DNA of 64,000 nt from Succinivibrionaceae bacterium (GCA_019420905.1 JAHZGH010000014.1:1-64000); one strand, 5' to 3'. Counted from the stretch's first letter, positions 53,724-62,166 are shown. Notes: a model not told the origin generated them from the letters alone. Numbers and translations: made by a program.

Positions 53724-54716
53724 TTAATTGTTTGGTACTCTCAGTCCCGGAGGCGGCCAGTTAGCCACACGCATACCCAAAGATAATCCTCTCTGAGCTA
53801 AAACATCCTTAATTTCGGTTAAGGACTTCTTGCCTAGATTAGGAGTTTTGAGTAACTCAACCTCAGTACGCTGTACCAAATCACCGATGTGAATGATATT
53901 CTCCGCCTTGAGGCAGTTAGCTGAACGAACAGTAAGTTCAAGATCATCTACAAGCTGCATCAGCACAGGATCCGGCATCGGAGGTGCAGAAGGAGCTAAA
54001 GCTCGTTCTGTAATATCCTCTTTATTGATAATATTAGACATACTATCGACTAATAAATCAGATGCCATCATCAAGGCATTCTCAGGAGTAATGGTGCCGT
54101 CAGTTTCCAGATCGATAATCAATCTATCAAGATCTGTACGCTGCTCAACACGGGCTGACTCAACTTCATAGAAGAAGCGTCTTACCGGGCAATAATCAGC
54201 ATCTATCAAAATTACACCTTCTCCATCAGCAGGAAGGTGCTTAGGATCAGATGCCATAACATAACCGACTCCTGAGCTTAAACGAAGTTTCATCGACAAC
54301 GAAGCCTTGGCACCAGTGAGAGTGCAGATATGAGCATCCGGATTGGCAAAGCTAATGCCTTCAGGACAAACAATGTCTGAAGCCTTAACCTCACCTTCCC
54401 CGCTCTTCTCAAGTGACAACCATACAGGCTCGTCAAGAAGATCTTTTGTAGCGATGCCGAGCAATTTCAAATTGATAATTAGCTCAAACATCGATTCAGA
54501 CATATCTTCTTTTATGCTGTATTGATCTTTTATACCCTCGATAGAAAAAGCATCAACTGCAGTTCCTGACAAGGTCTTAAGCAAAATTCCGGTTAAAGCT
54601 ACACCTAAAGTATTACCATAACCACGTTCTAAAGGCTCTAAAACCACATGAGCGTGATTTGGACCGACTTCGGTAAAATCTACCGGCTTAGGTTTAAGCA
54701 GTTCAACAACAGACAC
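53724..54716 (-). CDS. rpoA: RNA polymerase alpha subunit, canonical-position copy (rpoA1)
   Basis: This 330-residue protein (329 in E. coli) starts at GTG with GGGG upstream, between rpsD and rplQ where rpoA always sits. The CTD is typical (TVRSANCLK, NLGKKSLTEI). The NTD is unusual: the near-universal ALRRILLSS reads ALTGILLKT, so the Arg pair equal to E. coli R44/R45 becomes Thr 42/Gly 43; HEYSTKEGVQED becomes KDQYSIKEDMSES; RGRGYVPA becomes SGVGYVMA. In contrast RVEQRTDLDRL, linked to beta-prime contact, is intact. E. coli R45 is required for beta binding. This suggests it can fill only the beta-prime-side position. Confidence 0.95.
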   Translation of the reverse strand: MSVVELLKPKPVDFTEVGPNHAHVVLEPLERGYGNTLGVALTGILLKTLSGTAVDAFSIEGIKDQYSIKEDMSESMFELIINLKLLGIATKDLLDEPVWLSLEKSGEGEVKASDIVCPEGISFANPDAHICTLTGAKASLSMKLRLSSGVGYVMASDPKHLPADGEGVILIDADYCPVRRFFYEVESARVEQRTDLDRLIIDLETDGTITPENALMMASDLLVDSMSNIINKEDITERALAPSAPPMPDPVLMQLVDDLELTVRSANCLKAENIIHIGDLVQRTEVELLKTPNLGKKSLTEIKDVLAQRGLSLGMRVANWPPPGLRVPNN

Positions 54717-54761
54717 TAGAGATACCCCACATTATTAGGTGCTGGCAAGGGTTGCCGTTAA

Positions 54762-55385
54762 TTACTTAGAGTACAATTCGACGATGAGCTGTTCCTTAAT
54801 ATCGGCAGGAAGCTCAGAGCGCTCAGGATTGTTCTTATAAGTGCCTTTCATATGGTCAACATCAACGTCAATCCAAGTTGGTTTCAAAGCACGCTGACCG
54901 GAAAGATCAATTGCTGCCTTGATACGTAACTGCTTCTTTGCCTTCTCACGAACAGCAATAACGTCGGACGGTTGTACCTGATAAGAAGGAATATTAACGA
55001 TCTGATCGTTTACGGTAATAGCCTTATGGGAAACTAACTGACGAGCTTCCATACGGGTAGAACCGAAGCCCATGCGATAAACAACGTTATCTAAACGGCT
55101 TTCTAACAGCTTGAGTAAATTCTCACCGGTATTGCCGGTCATACGAGCTGCTTTTTTATAGTAGTTAGCAAACTGACGCTCAAGAACGCCGTAAATACGA
55201 CGAACCTTCTGCTTCTCACGAAGCTGCATACCATAGTCAGATAAACGCGGCTTGTTAGCGCCGTGCTGACCCGGAACGGTATCTAATTTGCACTTGGTGT
55301 CAATTGCACGAACACCAGACTTCAGAAATAAATCAACACCCTCGCGGCGGCTTAATTTCAGAGCTGGACCTGTGTATTTTGCCAT
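54762..55385 (-). CDS. rpsD: 30S ribosomal protein S4
   Basis: This 207-residue protein has the S4 start MAKYTGPALKLSRREG and the S4 RNA-binding domain (LESRLDNVVYRMGFGSTRMEARQLVSHKAITVN). S4 nucleates 30S assembly and in E. coli represses the alpha operon through its leader. Order rpsM-rpsK-rpsD is conserved. Confidence 0.97.
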   Translation of the reverse strand: MAKYTGPALKLSRREGVDLFLKSGVRAIDTKCKLDTVPGQHGANKPRLSDYGMQLREKQKVRRIYGVLERQFANYYKKAARMTGNTGENLLKLLESRLDNVVYRMGFGSTRMEARQLVSHKAITVNDQIVNIPSYQVQPSDVIAVREKAKKQLRIKAAIDLSGQRALKPTWIDVDVDHMKGTYKNNPERSELPADIKEQLIVELYSK

Positions 55386-55415
55386 TTATCTTTCTCCAGA
55401 AATTTTACTCGAAGG

Positions 55416-55838
55416 TTAGACACGACGCTTTTTAGGCGGGCGGCAACCATTGTGAGGGATAGGGGTAACATCAGTGATGTTGGTGATCTTAAAGCCGATT
55501 GCATTTAAAGCACGGATAGAAGACTCACGACCAGGGCCTGGTCCCTTGACTAAAACTTCAAGGTTCTTAACGCCAAATTCCTTGGCAGCCTCGCCGGCAC
55601 GCTCAGTAGCAACCTGAGCTGCATACGGAGTAGACTTACGAGAACCACGGAAACCTGAACCACCAGCTGTTGCCCAAGAAAGGACGTTACCCTGGCGATC
55701 AGAAATGGACACGATGGTATTATTGAAAGATGCATGGATATGAGCCACACCGTCGGCAACCTGCTTCTTAGAGCGTTTGCCGCGAACACGGGCGGCCGGT
55801 GCCTGCTGAGCAGTTGCGGTCTTAATTTCTTCAGCCAT
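55416..55838 (-). CDS. rpsK: 30S ribosomal protein S11
   Basis: This 140-residue protein has S11 motifs GVAHIHASFNNTIVSI, GFRGSRKSTPYAAQ and the C terminus PIPHNGCRPPKKRRV. It lies in the platform of the 30S subunit. Ten bases separate it from rpsM. The N-terminal leader is about ten residues longer than in E. coli. Confidence 0.97.
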   Translation of the reverse strand: MAEEIKTATAQQAPAARVRGKRSKKQVADGVAHIHASFNNTIVSISDRQGNVLSWATAGGSGFRGSRKSTPYAAQVATERAGEAAKEFGVKNLEVLVKGPGPGRESSIRALNAIGFKITNITDVTPIPHNGCRPPKKRRV

Positions 55839-55848
55839 CTAAACTCTC

Positions 55849-56205
55849 CTACTTCTTCACACTCTTGCGCGGGCCCTTGCGGGTACGAGCATTGGTTTTA
55901 GTACGCTGACCGCGAACTGGTAAGCCGCGGCGGTGGCGTAAGCCACGATAGGTACCAAGATCAATAAGACGCTTGATGTTCATGGAAATTTCGCGACGAA
56001 GGTCACCTTCTACAGTGAACTTAGCAACTTCAGCACGAATCTGGTCTACTACCTGTTCGTCGATATCTTTGAACTTGGTGGTAGGTTCAACCCCAACGGC
56101 GGCGAGAATATCGCGAGCGCGGGTCGGGCCGATGCCATAGATCGATTGCAAAGCAATCATGGCAATCTTCTGGTCAGGCACATTAATGCCAGCTATACGG
56201 GCCAC
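55849..56205 (-). CDS. rpsM: 30S ribosomal protein S13
   Basis: This 118-residue protein has MARIAGINVPDQKIAMIALQ at the start and GLRHRRGLPVRGQRTKTNARTRKGP at the end, the S13 pattern. S13 bridges the subunits and touches P-site tRNA. It is the first gene of the alpha operon. Confidence 0.97.
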   Translation of the reverse strand: MARIAGINVPDQKIAMIALQSIYGIGPTRARDILAAVGVEPTTKFKDIDEQVVDQIRAEVAKFTVEGDLRREISMNIKRLIDLGTYRGLRHRRGLPVRGQRTKTNARTRKGPRKSVKK

Positions 56206-56343
56206 TATCGATCTCCTAATTAAAGGTCTATTAAAAACAACGGTTGCTGCAAAGCCCGTTTAATGGATACGCAACAACCACTATAGTGCACATTGGCATG
56301 TCAGAACGGCACCCAAGGATAAAACCTAAGGTGCCGTGTAAAC
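56206..56343 (-). promoter_or_regulatory. Alpha operon leader (candidate S4-responsive RNA)
   Basis: About 138 bases separate the predicted start of transcription from rpsM. The leader contains a long hairpin with arms CGGCACC/GGTGCCG (about 56307-56335) but no T run, so it is probably regulatory and not a terminator. In E. coli this leader folds into a pseudoknot bound by S4. The match of structure is not verified. Confidence 0.5.
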
Positions 56344-56349
56344 TGTATG

Positions 56350-56378
56350 ATTATACAGAAATCTATTTAGATGTTCAA
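56350..56378 (-). promoter_or_regulatory. Sigma-70 promoter of the alpha operon
   Basis: Minus strand: TTGAAC (56373-56378), 17 bases, TATAAT (56350-56355). It follows rpmJ and directs the rpsM-rpsK-rpsD-rpoA1-rplQ-rpoA2 transcript. The -35 overlaps a small hairpin AGATGTTC/GAACATCT that may separate this operon from spc. Confidence 0.8.
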
Positions 56379-56397
56379 GAACATCTTTACAAAAGCA

Positions 56398-56511
56398 TTA
56401 GCCCTGACGTTGCTTATGCTTAGGATTGCTGCAGATAATGCGAACTACACCGTGGCGACGAACGACTTTGCAGTTGCGACACATCTTTTTAACTGAAGCA
56501 CCAACTTTCAT
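56398..56511 (-). CDS. rpmJ: 50S ribosomal protein L36
   Basis: A 37-residue frame on the minus strand encodes MKVGASVKKMCRNC...CSNPKHKQRQG. The Cys/His zinc set C-x2-C and C-x4-H is intact, so it is the zinc-binding type of L36. It lies between secY and the alpha operon, as in E. coli, and ends the spc operon. Confidence 0.95.
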   Translation of the reverse strand: MKVGASVKKMCRNCKVVRRHGVVRIICSNPKHKQRQG

Positions 56512-56540
56512 TTTTTTCTCCCATAACAGAGTGAAAAACT

Positions 56541-57887
56541 CTAACGGCCATAATTACGAAGGTTTGCCTTACGCATGATATCGCCATATTGCTGATTCAT
56601 CATGTGACTTTGAAGCTGAGCCACGAAATCCATGCTGACAACTACGATAATCAGTAATGAAGTACCACCAAAGTAGAACTGAACATTAAACCAGTTCATG
56701 AGTAATTGTGGTACTAGGCATACCAACACCATGTATAAAGAACCACTCAGGGTCAAACGAGTCATCACCTTATCGATGAAACGAGCTGTTTGCTCGCCCG
56801 GGCGGATGCCAGGAATAAAAGCTCCACTCTTCTTCAGATTCTCCGCCACATCGCGAGGATTGAATACCAGCGCAGTATAGAAGAAAGTAAAGAATATGAT
56901 AGCTGAAGCATACAATAACTCATAAAGCGGTTGACCAGGCTGGAGGAACATAGAAATTTCCTGAAGCACATTAGCCACAGCATTATCACCCTGACTAAAC
57001 CAAGATACAACTGTACCTGGGAATAAAATTATCGACGACGCAAAAATAGCCGGGATAACGCCAGATAAGTTAATCTTCAGCGGCAAAGTAGAGCGAGGCT
57101 GTGAATAAATGCGGTTGCCCATTTGACGCTTGGCATATTCAATAACAATTTTACGCTGACCACGTTCAACGAAAACTACGAATAAGGTCACTAAGACCAC
57201 AACAACGCCAATAATCAACAGAGCAATAGTCGATAGATCACCTTGACGAGACTGCTCGAAGGTTCGAGCCAAGGCTGACGGCAATCCAGCGACGATACCG
57301 GCAAAAATGATAAGAGAAATACCGTTGCCAATACCGCGTTCAGTAATCTGTTCTCCAAGCCACATCAAGAGCATTGTACCGGTTACAAGACTTACGGTTG
57401 TTACAAAGTAAAAACCAAAGCCTGGATTATCAACCAGTCCTGGCATCATGTTAGGAATACCAGTGGCAATACCAAAAGCCTGAATGGCGGCTAAAAAGAG
57501 CGTAGCGACGCGAGTGTACTGAGTAATCTTGCGACGACCAGATTCACCCTCTTTACGTAATTCTGCTAAGTTCTTGTTAATAACTGCCAAAAGCTGAATG
57601 ATAATGGCTGCAGAAATATAAGGCATGATACCTAATGCTAATACGGAGGCACGCTCTAAAGCGCCACCTGAAAACATATTGAACATGCCCAAGATGGTTC
57701 CGCTCTGCTCATCGAAAACTCGCTGCAGGACATCGGCATTTACACCTGGAACCGGAATATACGAACCAAGTCTGAAGACGACAAGTCCGATGAAGACGAA
57801 GAGCAGACGTGAACGCAGCTCGCCGTTACCGGATTTGCTTTGTTGTGCTACTTCGCGACTTCTATCAAATAGCGATTTTCTTGCCAT
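56541..57887 (-). CDS. secY: Protein translocase subunit SecY
   Basis: This 448-residue protein has ten expected transmembrane segments and family motifs RLGSYIPVPGVN, MPYISAAIIIQLL, GERGIGNGISL-like TERGIGNGISLIIFAGI, and PGEQTARFIDKVMTRLT. SecY forms the channel of the SecYEG export machine. It lies between rplO and rpmJ in the spc operon. The length equals that of E. coli SecY (443) within five residues. Confidence 0.97.
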   Translation of the reverse strand: MARKSLFDRSREVAQQSKSGNGELRSRLLFVFIGLVVFRLGSYIPVPGVNADVLQRVFDEQSGTILGMFNMFSGGALERASVLALGIMPYISAAIIIQLLAVINKNLAELRKEGESGRRKITQYTRVATLFLAAIQAFGIATGIPNMMPGLVDNPGFGFYFVTTVSLVTGTMLLMWLGEQITERGIGNGISLIIFAGIVAGLPSALARTFEQSRQGDLSTIALLIIGVVVVLVTLFVVFVERGQRKIVIEYAKRQMGNRIYSQPRSTLPLKINLSGVIPAIFASSIILFPGTVVSWFSQGDNAVANVLQEISMFLQPGQPLYELLYASAIIFFTFFYTALVFNPRDVAENLKKSGAFIPGIRPGEQTARFIDKVMTRLTLSGSLYMVLVCLVPQLLMNWFNVQFYFGGTSLLIIVVVSMDFVAQLQSHMMNQQYGDIMRKANLRNYGR

Positions 57888-57928
57888 GCAAAACCTCTAT
57901 AGGGCATCTTGCGATGCCCAAAACTAAA

Positions 57929-58525
57929 TTACTTGGAAGCCTTCTTTGCTGCCTTTTGCTCGGCAGTCTTCTTAGCTGGCTTTTGGATACCGTCTTTGGC
58001 AAGCTTGTCAAGACGAGCCTGCTGTTTAGCAGCAGAACGCTTAGCAGAAGCCTCTAAACGAGTAGCAGCTTCAGTAATGTAAGCAGCTTCTTCAACAGAG
58101 CCGCCACAAGCCTCGATTGCAGCCTTTGCGCCCTTAGTTACACCAAGACCCTTAACGGTAACTTTCTTAGTGAAGTTAGGAACGCGAGATAAAACGACCT
58201 TTACGAACTTATCCTTTTTAGTGATAAGACGAGCCTTTAATAAGGCGTCCATATCTACGACATCACCTTCGATACGGTTTAAATCGTTTAAGGTAACTTC
58301 AGTAGTAACAGCTGCCTTAGGAGACCAGAAACCGAATTTCGGTAAACGGATCTTCATAGGGATGGCGCCGCCCTCGAAACCAGGACGCTTGTGAGCACTC
58401 TTACGAGCACCAGCACCTTTAACACCACGGCCGCAGGTCTTACCAAGGCCAGAACCAATACCACGACCGACACGAACAGCTCTCTTATGAGAACCTTCAG
58501 CCGGACTTAAAGTATTTAGAAACAT
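57929..58525 (-). CDS. rplO: 50S ribosomal protein L15 with a long basic C-terminal tail
   Basis: Residues 1 to about 145 are standard L15 (LNTLSPAEGSHKRAVRVGRGIGSG, GFEGGAIPMKIRLPKFGF, KGAKAAIEACGGSVEE). E. coli L15 stops near this point (144 residues). The protein here continues for about 53 more residues rich in Ala and Lys, with KKTAEQKAAKKASK at the end. The tail may reach along rRNA or be disordered; no function is known. Context (rpmD upstream, secY downstream) is canonical. Confidence 0.93.
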   Translation of the reverse strand: MFLNTLSPAEGSHKRAVRVGRGIGSGLGKTCGRGVKGAGARKSAHKRPGFEGGAIPMKIRLPKFGFWSPKAAVTTEVTLNDLNRIEGDVVDMDALLKARLITKKDKFVKVVLSRVPNFTKKVTVKGLGVTKGAKAAIEACGGSVEEAAYITEAATRLEASAKRSAAKQQARLDKLAKDGIQKPAKKTAEQKAAKKASK

Positions 58526-58528
58526 GTT

Positions 58529-58714
58529 TTACTCCTCGACCTTGACCATATAGCTGATTTTATTGATCATGCCGCGAACAGAAGGGGTATCTTCAAGTTC
58601 AACAGTATGACGAATACGGCGCAGACCCAGTCCCTTTAAGGTAGCAATGTGCTTGGGTAAACGGCCGATAGAACTCTTAGTCTGAGTAACCTTGATGGTT
58701 TTCTTCTCTGCCAT
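58529..58714 (-). CDS. rpmD: 50S ribosomal protein L30
   Basis: This 61-residue protein has the L30 pattern IKVTQTKSSIGRLPKHIATLKGLGLRRI and HTVELEDTPSVRGMI. It is flanked by rpsE and rplO with gaps of three bases. Confidence 0.96.
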   Translation of the reverse strand: MAEKKTIKVTQTKSSIGRLPKHIATLKGLGLRRIRHTVELEDTPSVRGMINKISYMVKVEE

Positions 58715-58717
58715 TTT

Positions 58718-59233
58718 TTACTCCAGAATTTCCTTAACCGAGAGACCACGCTTAGCAGCAACAGCCTCAGGGGTACGCATGGAAGCTAAGGCTGCAACAG
58801 TAGCACGAACTACGTTGATAGGATTAGTAGAGCCATAAGCCTTAGCTAAAACATTACGAACACCGGCAACCTCAAGTACAGCACGCATAGCACCACCAGC
58901 AATAATACCGGTACCTTCTGCAGCAGGCTGCATATAAACCATGGAACCTGAATGTTCACCCTTAACAGCGTGGAATAAGGTGCCATCATTTAAAGAGATG
59001 CTGTTATTGATATTGCGACGAGCCTGCTCAATAGCCTTTTGAATAGCTGCAGGAACTTCGCCAGCCTTACCATAACCAAAACCAACACGGCCATTACCGT
59101 CACCGACAACAGTTAAAGCGGTGAAAGAGAAAATACGACCACCCTTAACAACTTTAGCTACACGATTAACTGCAACTAATTTTTCCTGCAGTTCGCCAGC
59201 TTGAGTTTCATCTTTGTGTTGCATCTGCTGCAC
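58718..59233 (-). CDS. rpsE: 30S ribosomal protein S5
   Basis: This 171-residue protein has VNRVAKVVKGGRIFSFTALTVVGDGNGRVGFGYGKAGEVPAAIQKA, the S5 core important for accuracy of decoding. The start region holds two Met residues (1 and 4); either could be used. It is between rplR and rpmD in the spc operon. Confidence 0.96.
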   Translation of the reverse strand: MQQMQHKDETQAGELQEKLVAVNRVAKVVKGGRIFSFTALTVVGDGNGRVGFGYGKAGEVPAAIQKAIEQARRNINNSISLNDGTLFHAVKGEHSGSMVYMQPAAEGTGIIAGGAMRAVLEVAGVRNVLAKAYGSTNPINVVRATVAALASMRTPEAVAAKRGLSVKEILE

Positions 59234-59235
59234 TC

Positions 59236-59589
59236 CTAGAACTTAAGGCCGGCTTCACGAGCTGCGTCAGCTAATGCTGCAACGCGACCGTGATACTGAT
59301 AGCCAGATCTGTCAAAAGCTACGGTTTCAACCTTAGCGGCGATGGCACGCTCGGCAACAGTCTTGCCGATAAGCTTAGCAGCTTCTACGTTACCAGTGTA
59401 CTTTAATTCTTTGATTAAATCTTTTTCTAAAGTACAAGCAGAGGCTAAAACGCAATTATCTTTGTTAATTACCTGAGCATAGATGTGACGCGGGGTACGA
59501 GTAACAACTAAGCGAGTTACACCCAGCTCATGCATCTTTGAACGGGATTTAGTGGCGCGACGAATACGTGCTTCTTTCTTGTCAAACAT
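59236..59589 (-). CDS. rplR: 50S ribosomal protein L18
   Basis: This 117-residue protein has the L18 core RLVVTRTPRHIYAQVI and the C-terminal FDRSGYQYHGRVAALADAAREAGLKF. L18 binds 5S rRNA. It matches the E. coli length exactly (117). Confidence 0.97.
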   Translation of the reverse strand: MFDKKEARIRRATKSRSKMHELGVTRLVVTRTPRHIYAQVINKDNCVLASACTLEKDLIKELKYTGNVEAAKLIGKTVAERAIAAKVETVAFDRSGYQYHGRVAALADAAREAGLKF

Positions 59590-59603
59590 GTTATGCCACC
59601 CTG

Positions 59604-60137
59604 TTATTTCTTCTTAGCTTCTTTAATGACGATAACTTCGTCTGCGTAACGTACGCCCTTACCCTTATAAGGCTCCGGAGCACGGAATGCACGGATCTTA
59701 GCAGCAGTCTGTCCTAAAACAACCTTATCAAAGCCCTTGAGGACAACATCAGTCTGAGTAGGACACTCGGCAGTAATGCCTTGCGGCAACTCGAAGTCAA
59801 TCGGATGAGAGTAACCTAAAACGAGGTTTAATACATTGCCCTTTACAGCAGCTCTATAACCAACGCCTACCAGCTTGAGCTTTTTCTCAAAGCCCTTGTC
59901 TAAACCGATTACCATGTTGTTTAACAAAGCACGGGCAGTACCTGACTGCATGTTAGAATCAGCGGTATCATCTTTCTGAGCTACAGAGAGAACATTGTTT
60001 TCACATTTAACGGCAACGCTGTCGTGCACATTAAGAACCATCTCGCCCTTCTTGGACTTGACGGTAACTTTCTGGCCTTCAATCAGGACTTCAACGCCCT
60101 GAGGAACGTTGATGTGTTCCTTAGCAATACGAGACAT
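59604..60137 (-). CDS. rplF: 50S ribosomal protein L6
   Basis: This 177-residue protein has the two L6 domains and the C-terminal signature RAFRAPEPYKGKGVRYADEVI. It supports the factor-binding site near the sarcin-ricin loop. Length equals that of E. coli. Confidence 0.97.
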   Translation of the reverse strand: MSRIAKEHINVPQGVEVLIEGQKVTVKSKKGEMVLNVHDSVAVKCENNVLSVAQKDDTADSNMQSGTARALLNNMVIGLDKGFEKKLKLVGVGYRAAVKGNVLNLVLGYSHPIDFELPQGITAECPTQTDVVLKGFDKVVLGQTAAKIRAFRAPEPYKGKGVRYADEVIVIKEAKKK

Positions 60138-60148
60138 CTATCCTCCCC

Positions 60149-60538
60149 TTATGCGACGTAGCAAATAACTTCGCCGCCCAAGCCGTCCTTACGGGCAGCA
60201 CGATCGGTCATTAAGCCTTTAGAAGTGGAAACCACTGCAATACCTAAACCGTTCATAATACGCGGCAAATCGCGGCTCTTCTTATATACACGCAGACCAG
60301 GGCGAGAAACACGCTGGATGAGCTCTACAACCGGTTTGCCTTCGTAATACTTAAGGCCAATTTCCAAAACCTTCTTGACGTCACCGTTCTCGGAGACAGA
60401 AGCAATATAGCCTTCTTTTAAAAGCAAATTAGCAATAGCTAATTTCTGCTTAGAAGACGGCATAGTAACACTAACTTTGCCAGAAGCCTGGCCGTTACGG
60501 ATACGGGTTAATAAATCCGCAATCGGATCTTGAATCAT
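60149..60538 (-). CDS. rpsH: 30S ribosomal protein S8
   Basis: This 129-residue protein begins MIQDPIADLLTRIRN and ends TSKGLMTDRAARKDGLGGEVICYVA, the S8 pattern. S8 binds 16S rRNA helix 21 and in E. coli represses the spc operon at the rplE leader. Confidence 0.97.
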   Translation of the reverse strand: MIQDPIADLLTRIRNGQASGKVSVTMPSSKQKLAIANLLLKEGYIASVSENGDVKKVLEIGLKYYEGKPVVELIQRVSRPGLRVYKKSRDLPRIMNGLGIAVVSTSKGLMTDRAARKDGLGGEVICYVA

Positions 60539-60552
60539 GTGAGTCTCTCCTA

Positions 60553-60858
60553 TTACCAGCTGGCCTTATGCAATCCAGGGATTTCGCCACGCATCATGTG
60601 TTCGCGAAGCTTAATGCGGCAAAGGCCGAACTTGCGTAAATAACCATGTGGACGACCAGTCTCGCTGCAACGATTACGCTGACGGCAAGGGCTAGAATCA
60701 CGCGGTAAGGCAGCAAGGGCCTGAACAGCGGCAAAGCGGTCTTCCTCGGAAGTAGACACGCATGAAATAATCTTTTTGAGCTCTGAACGCTTTGCGCGAT
60801 ATTTCTCGCACAGACGCTGTCTTTTCAGATCTCTGTTCTTCATAGAAGTCTTAGCCAT
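60553..60858 (-). CDS. rpsN: 30S ribosomal protein S14
   Basis: This 101-residue protein is the long S14 form with LPRDSSPCRQRNRC and GRPHGYLRKFGLCRIKLRE. It has several Cys residues in this segment but not the paired CxxC motifs of the short zinc-type S14. Confidence 0.96.
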   Translation of the reverse strand: MAKTSMKNRDLKRQRLCEKYRAKRSELKKIISCVSTSEEDRFAAVQALAALPRDSSPCRQRNRCSETGRPHGYLRKFGLCRIKLREHMMRGEIPGLHKASW

Positions 60859-60873
60859 GAGTTCATCCTCGAA

Positions 60874-61425
60874 TTACTTATTGGCCTGAGTACGGAAAGG
60901 GAAGTTGAAAGCCTTTAATAAAGCACGGCCTTCATCATCAGTCTTAGCAGTGGTAGTAATAGTAATATCCATACCACGAATTGCATCAACCTTATCGTAG
61001 TCAATCTCAGGGAAAATGATCTGCTCACGTACGCCCATGGAATAATTGCCTCTGCCGTCAAAAGACTTAGAAGATAAACCACGGAAATCGCGGATACGCG
61101 GAATTGCGATCACAATTAAACGCTCGAGGAATTCCCACATGCGCTCACCACGCAGGGTAACTTTACAACCGATTGGATATCCCTCACGAATATGGAAGCC
61201 CGCTACAGATTTGCGAACCTTGGTGATTAACGGCTTCTGACCAGAAATAGCGGCCATGTCGCGTGCTGCATTTTCCAAAACTTTCTTGTCTGCAACAGCT
61301 TCACCAACACCCATATTGAGGGTGATCTTCACAATCCGAGGGACTTGCATGACTGACTTGTAACCAAATTGTTCTGTTAAGGCTTTGATTACTTCCTGCT
61401 TGTATAAATCATGCAGTTTCGCCAT
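60874..61425 (-). CDS. rplE: 50S ribosomal protein L5
   Basis: This 183-residue protein has KITLNMGVGEAVADKK, KPLITKVRKSVAGFHIREG and DYDKVDAIRGMDITITTTA, the L5 signature. It binds 5S rRNA and P-site tRNA. It is between rplX and rpsN. Confidence 0.97.
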   Translation of the reverse strand: MAKLHDLYKQEVIKALTEQFGYKSVMQVPRIVKITLNMGVGEAVADKKVLENAARDMAAISGQKPLITKVRKSVAGFHIREGYPIGCKVTLRGERMWEFLERLIVIAIPRIRDFRGLSSKSFDGRGNYSMGVREQIIFPEIDYDKVDAIRGMDITITTTAKTDDEGRALLKAFNFPFRTQANK

Positions 61426-61450
61426 CGTTATTCTCCTACTTATTTAACAC

Positions 61451-61780
61451 TTATTTGGTCGGGGTAGAAATAATCTTGTCGTTAGACTTGAAAACGCGTA
61501 CTTTCTTGCCGTCTTCAAACTTAAAACCGACACGATCAGCTTTCTTGGTATCAGGGTTATATATAGCCACGTTGGAAATATCAACAGGGGCTTCAATGTC
61601 CACAATACCACCGGCCTGATTAAGGTTAGGGTTTGCTTTTTGGTGTTTTTTCTTGACATTAATGCCTTCAACTAACACCTTGTGCTCACTCGGGAAAACA
61701 CGGGTAACTTTACCAGTCTTACCCTTATCTTTACCGGTGATGACGATTACTTCGTCATTGGTGCGAATTTTCGCTGCCAT
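61451..61780 (-). CDS. rplX: 50S ribosomal protein L24
   Basis: This 109-residue protein has the KOW motif DEVIVITGKDKGKTGKV and VEGINVKKKHQK. L24 starts 50S assembly. It follows rplN by 17 bases. Confidence 0.97.
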   Translation of the reverse strand: MAAKIRTNDEVIVITGKDKGKTGKVTRVFPSEHKVLVEGINVKKKHQKANPNLNQAGGIVDIEAPVDISNVAIYNPDTKKADRVGFKFEDGKKVRVFKSNDKIISTPTK

Positions 61781-61797
61781 TTTTCTAATACCCTCTC

Positions 61798-62166
61798 TTA
61801 GAGTACTTCTGGGGCTAAGGACACAATCTTCATAAATTGTTCGGTACGCAATTCACGAGTAACTGGTCCGAAAATACGAGTGCCCATAGGCTCATGCTGC
61901 GAAGTCAAAAGAACTGCAGCGTTGCTATCAAAGCGAATGAGAGAACCATCAGCGCGACGTACACCTTTCTTTGTACGAACTACAACTGCGTCTACAACAT
62001 CGCCCTTCTTGACTTTGCCGCGCGGAATTGCGTCTTTGACGGAAACTTTAATAATGTCGCCAATGCCTGCGTAACGGCGGTGAGAACCACCTAAAACCTT
62101 GATACACATTACAGCACGTGCGCCAGAATTATCCGCGACGTCAAGTATGCTTTGCATCTGGATCAT
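61798..62166 (-). CDS. rplN: 50S ribosomal protein L14
   Basis: This 122-residue protein starts MIQMQSILDVADNSGARAVMCIKVLGG and ends FMKIVSLAPEVL, the L14 pattern. It is the first gene of the spc operon; a long gap and a hairpin separate it from rpsQ. Confidence 0.97.
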   Translation of the reverse strand: MIQMQSILDVADNSGARAVMCIKVLGGSHRRYAGIGDIIKVSVKDAIPRGKVKKGDVVDAVVVRTKKGVRRADGSLIRFDSNAAVLLTSQHEPMGTRIFGPVTRELRTEQFMKIVSLAPEVL

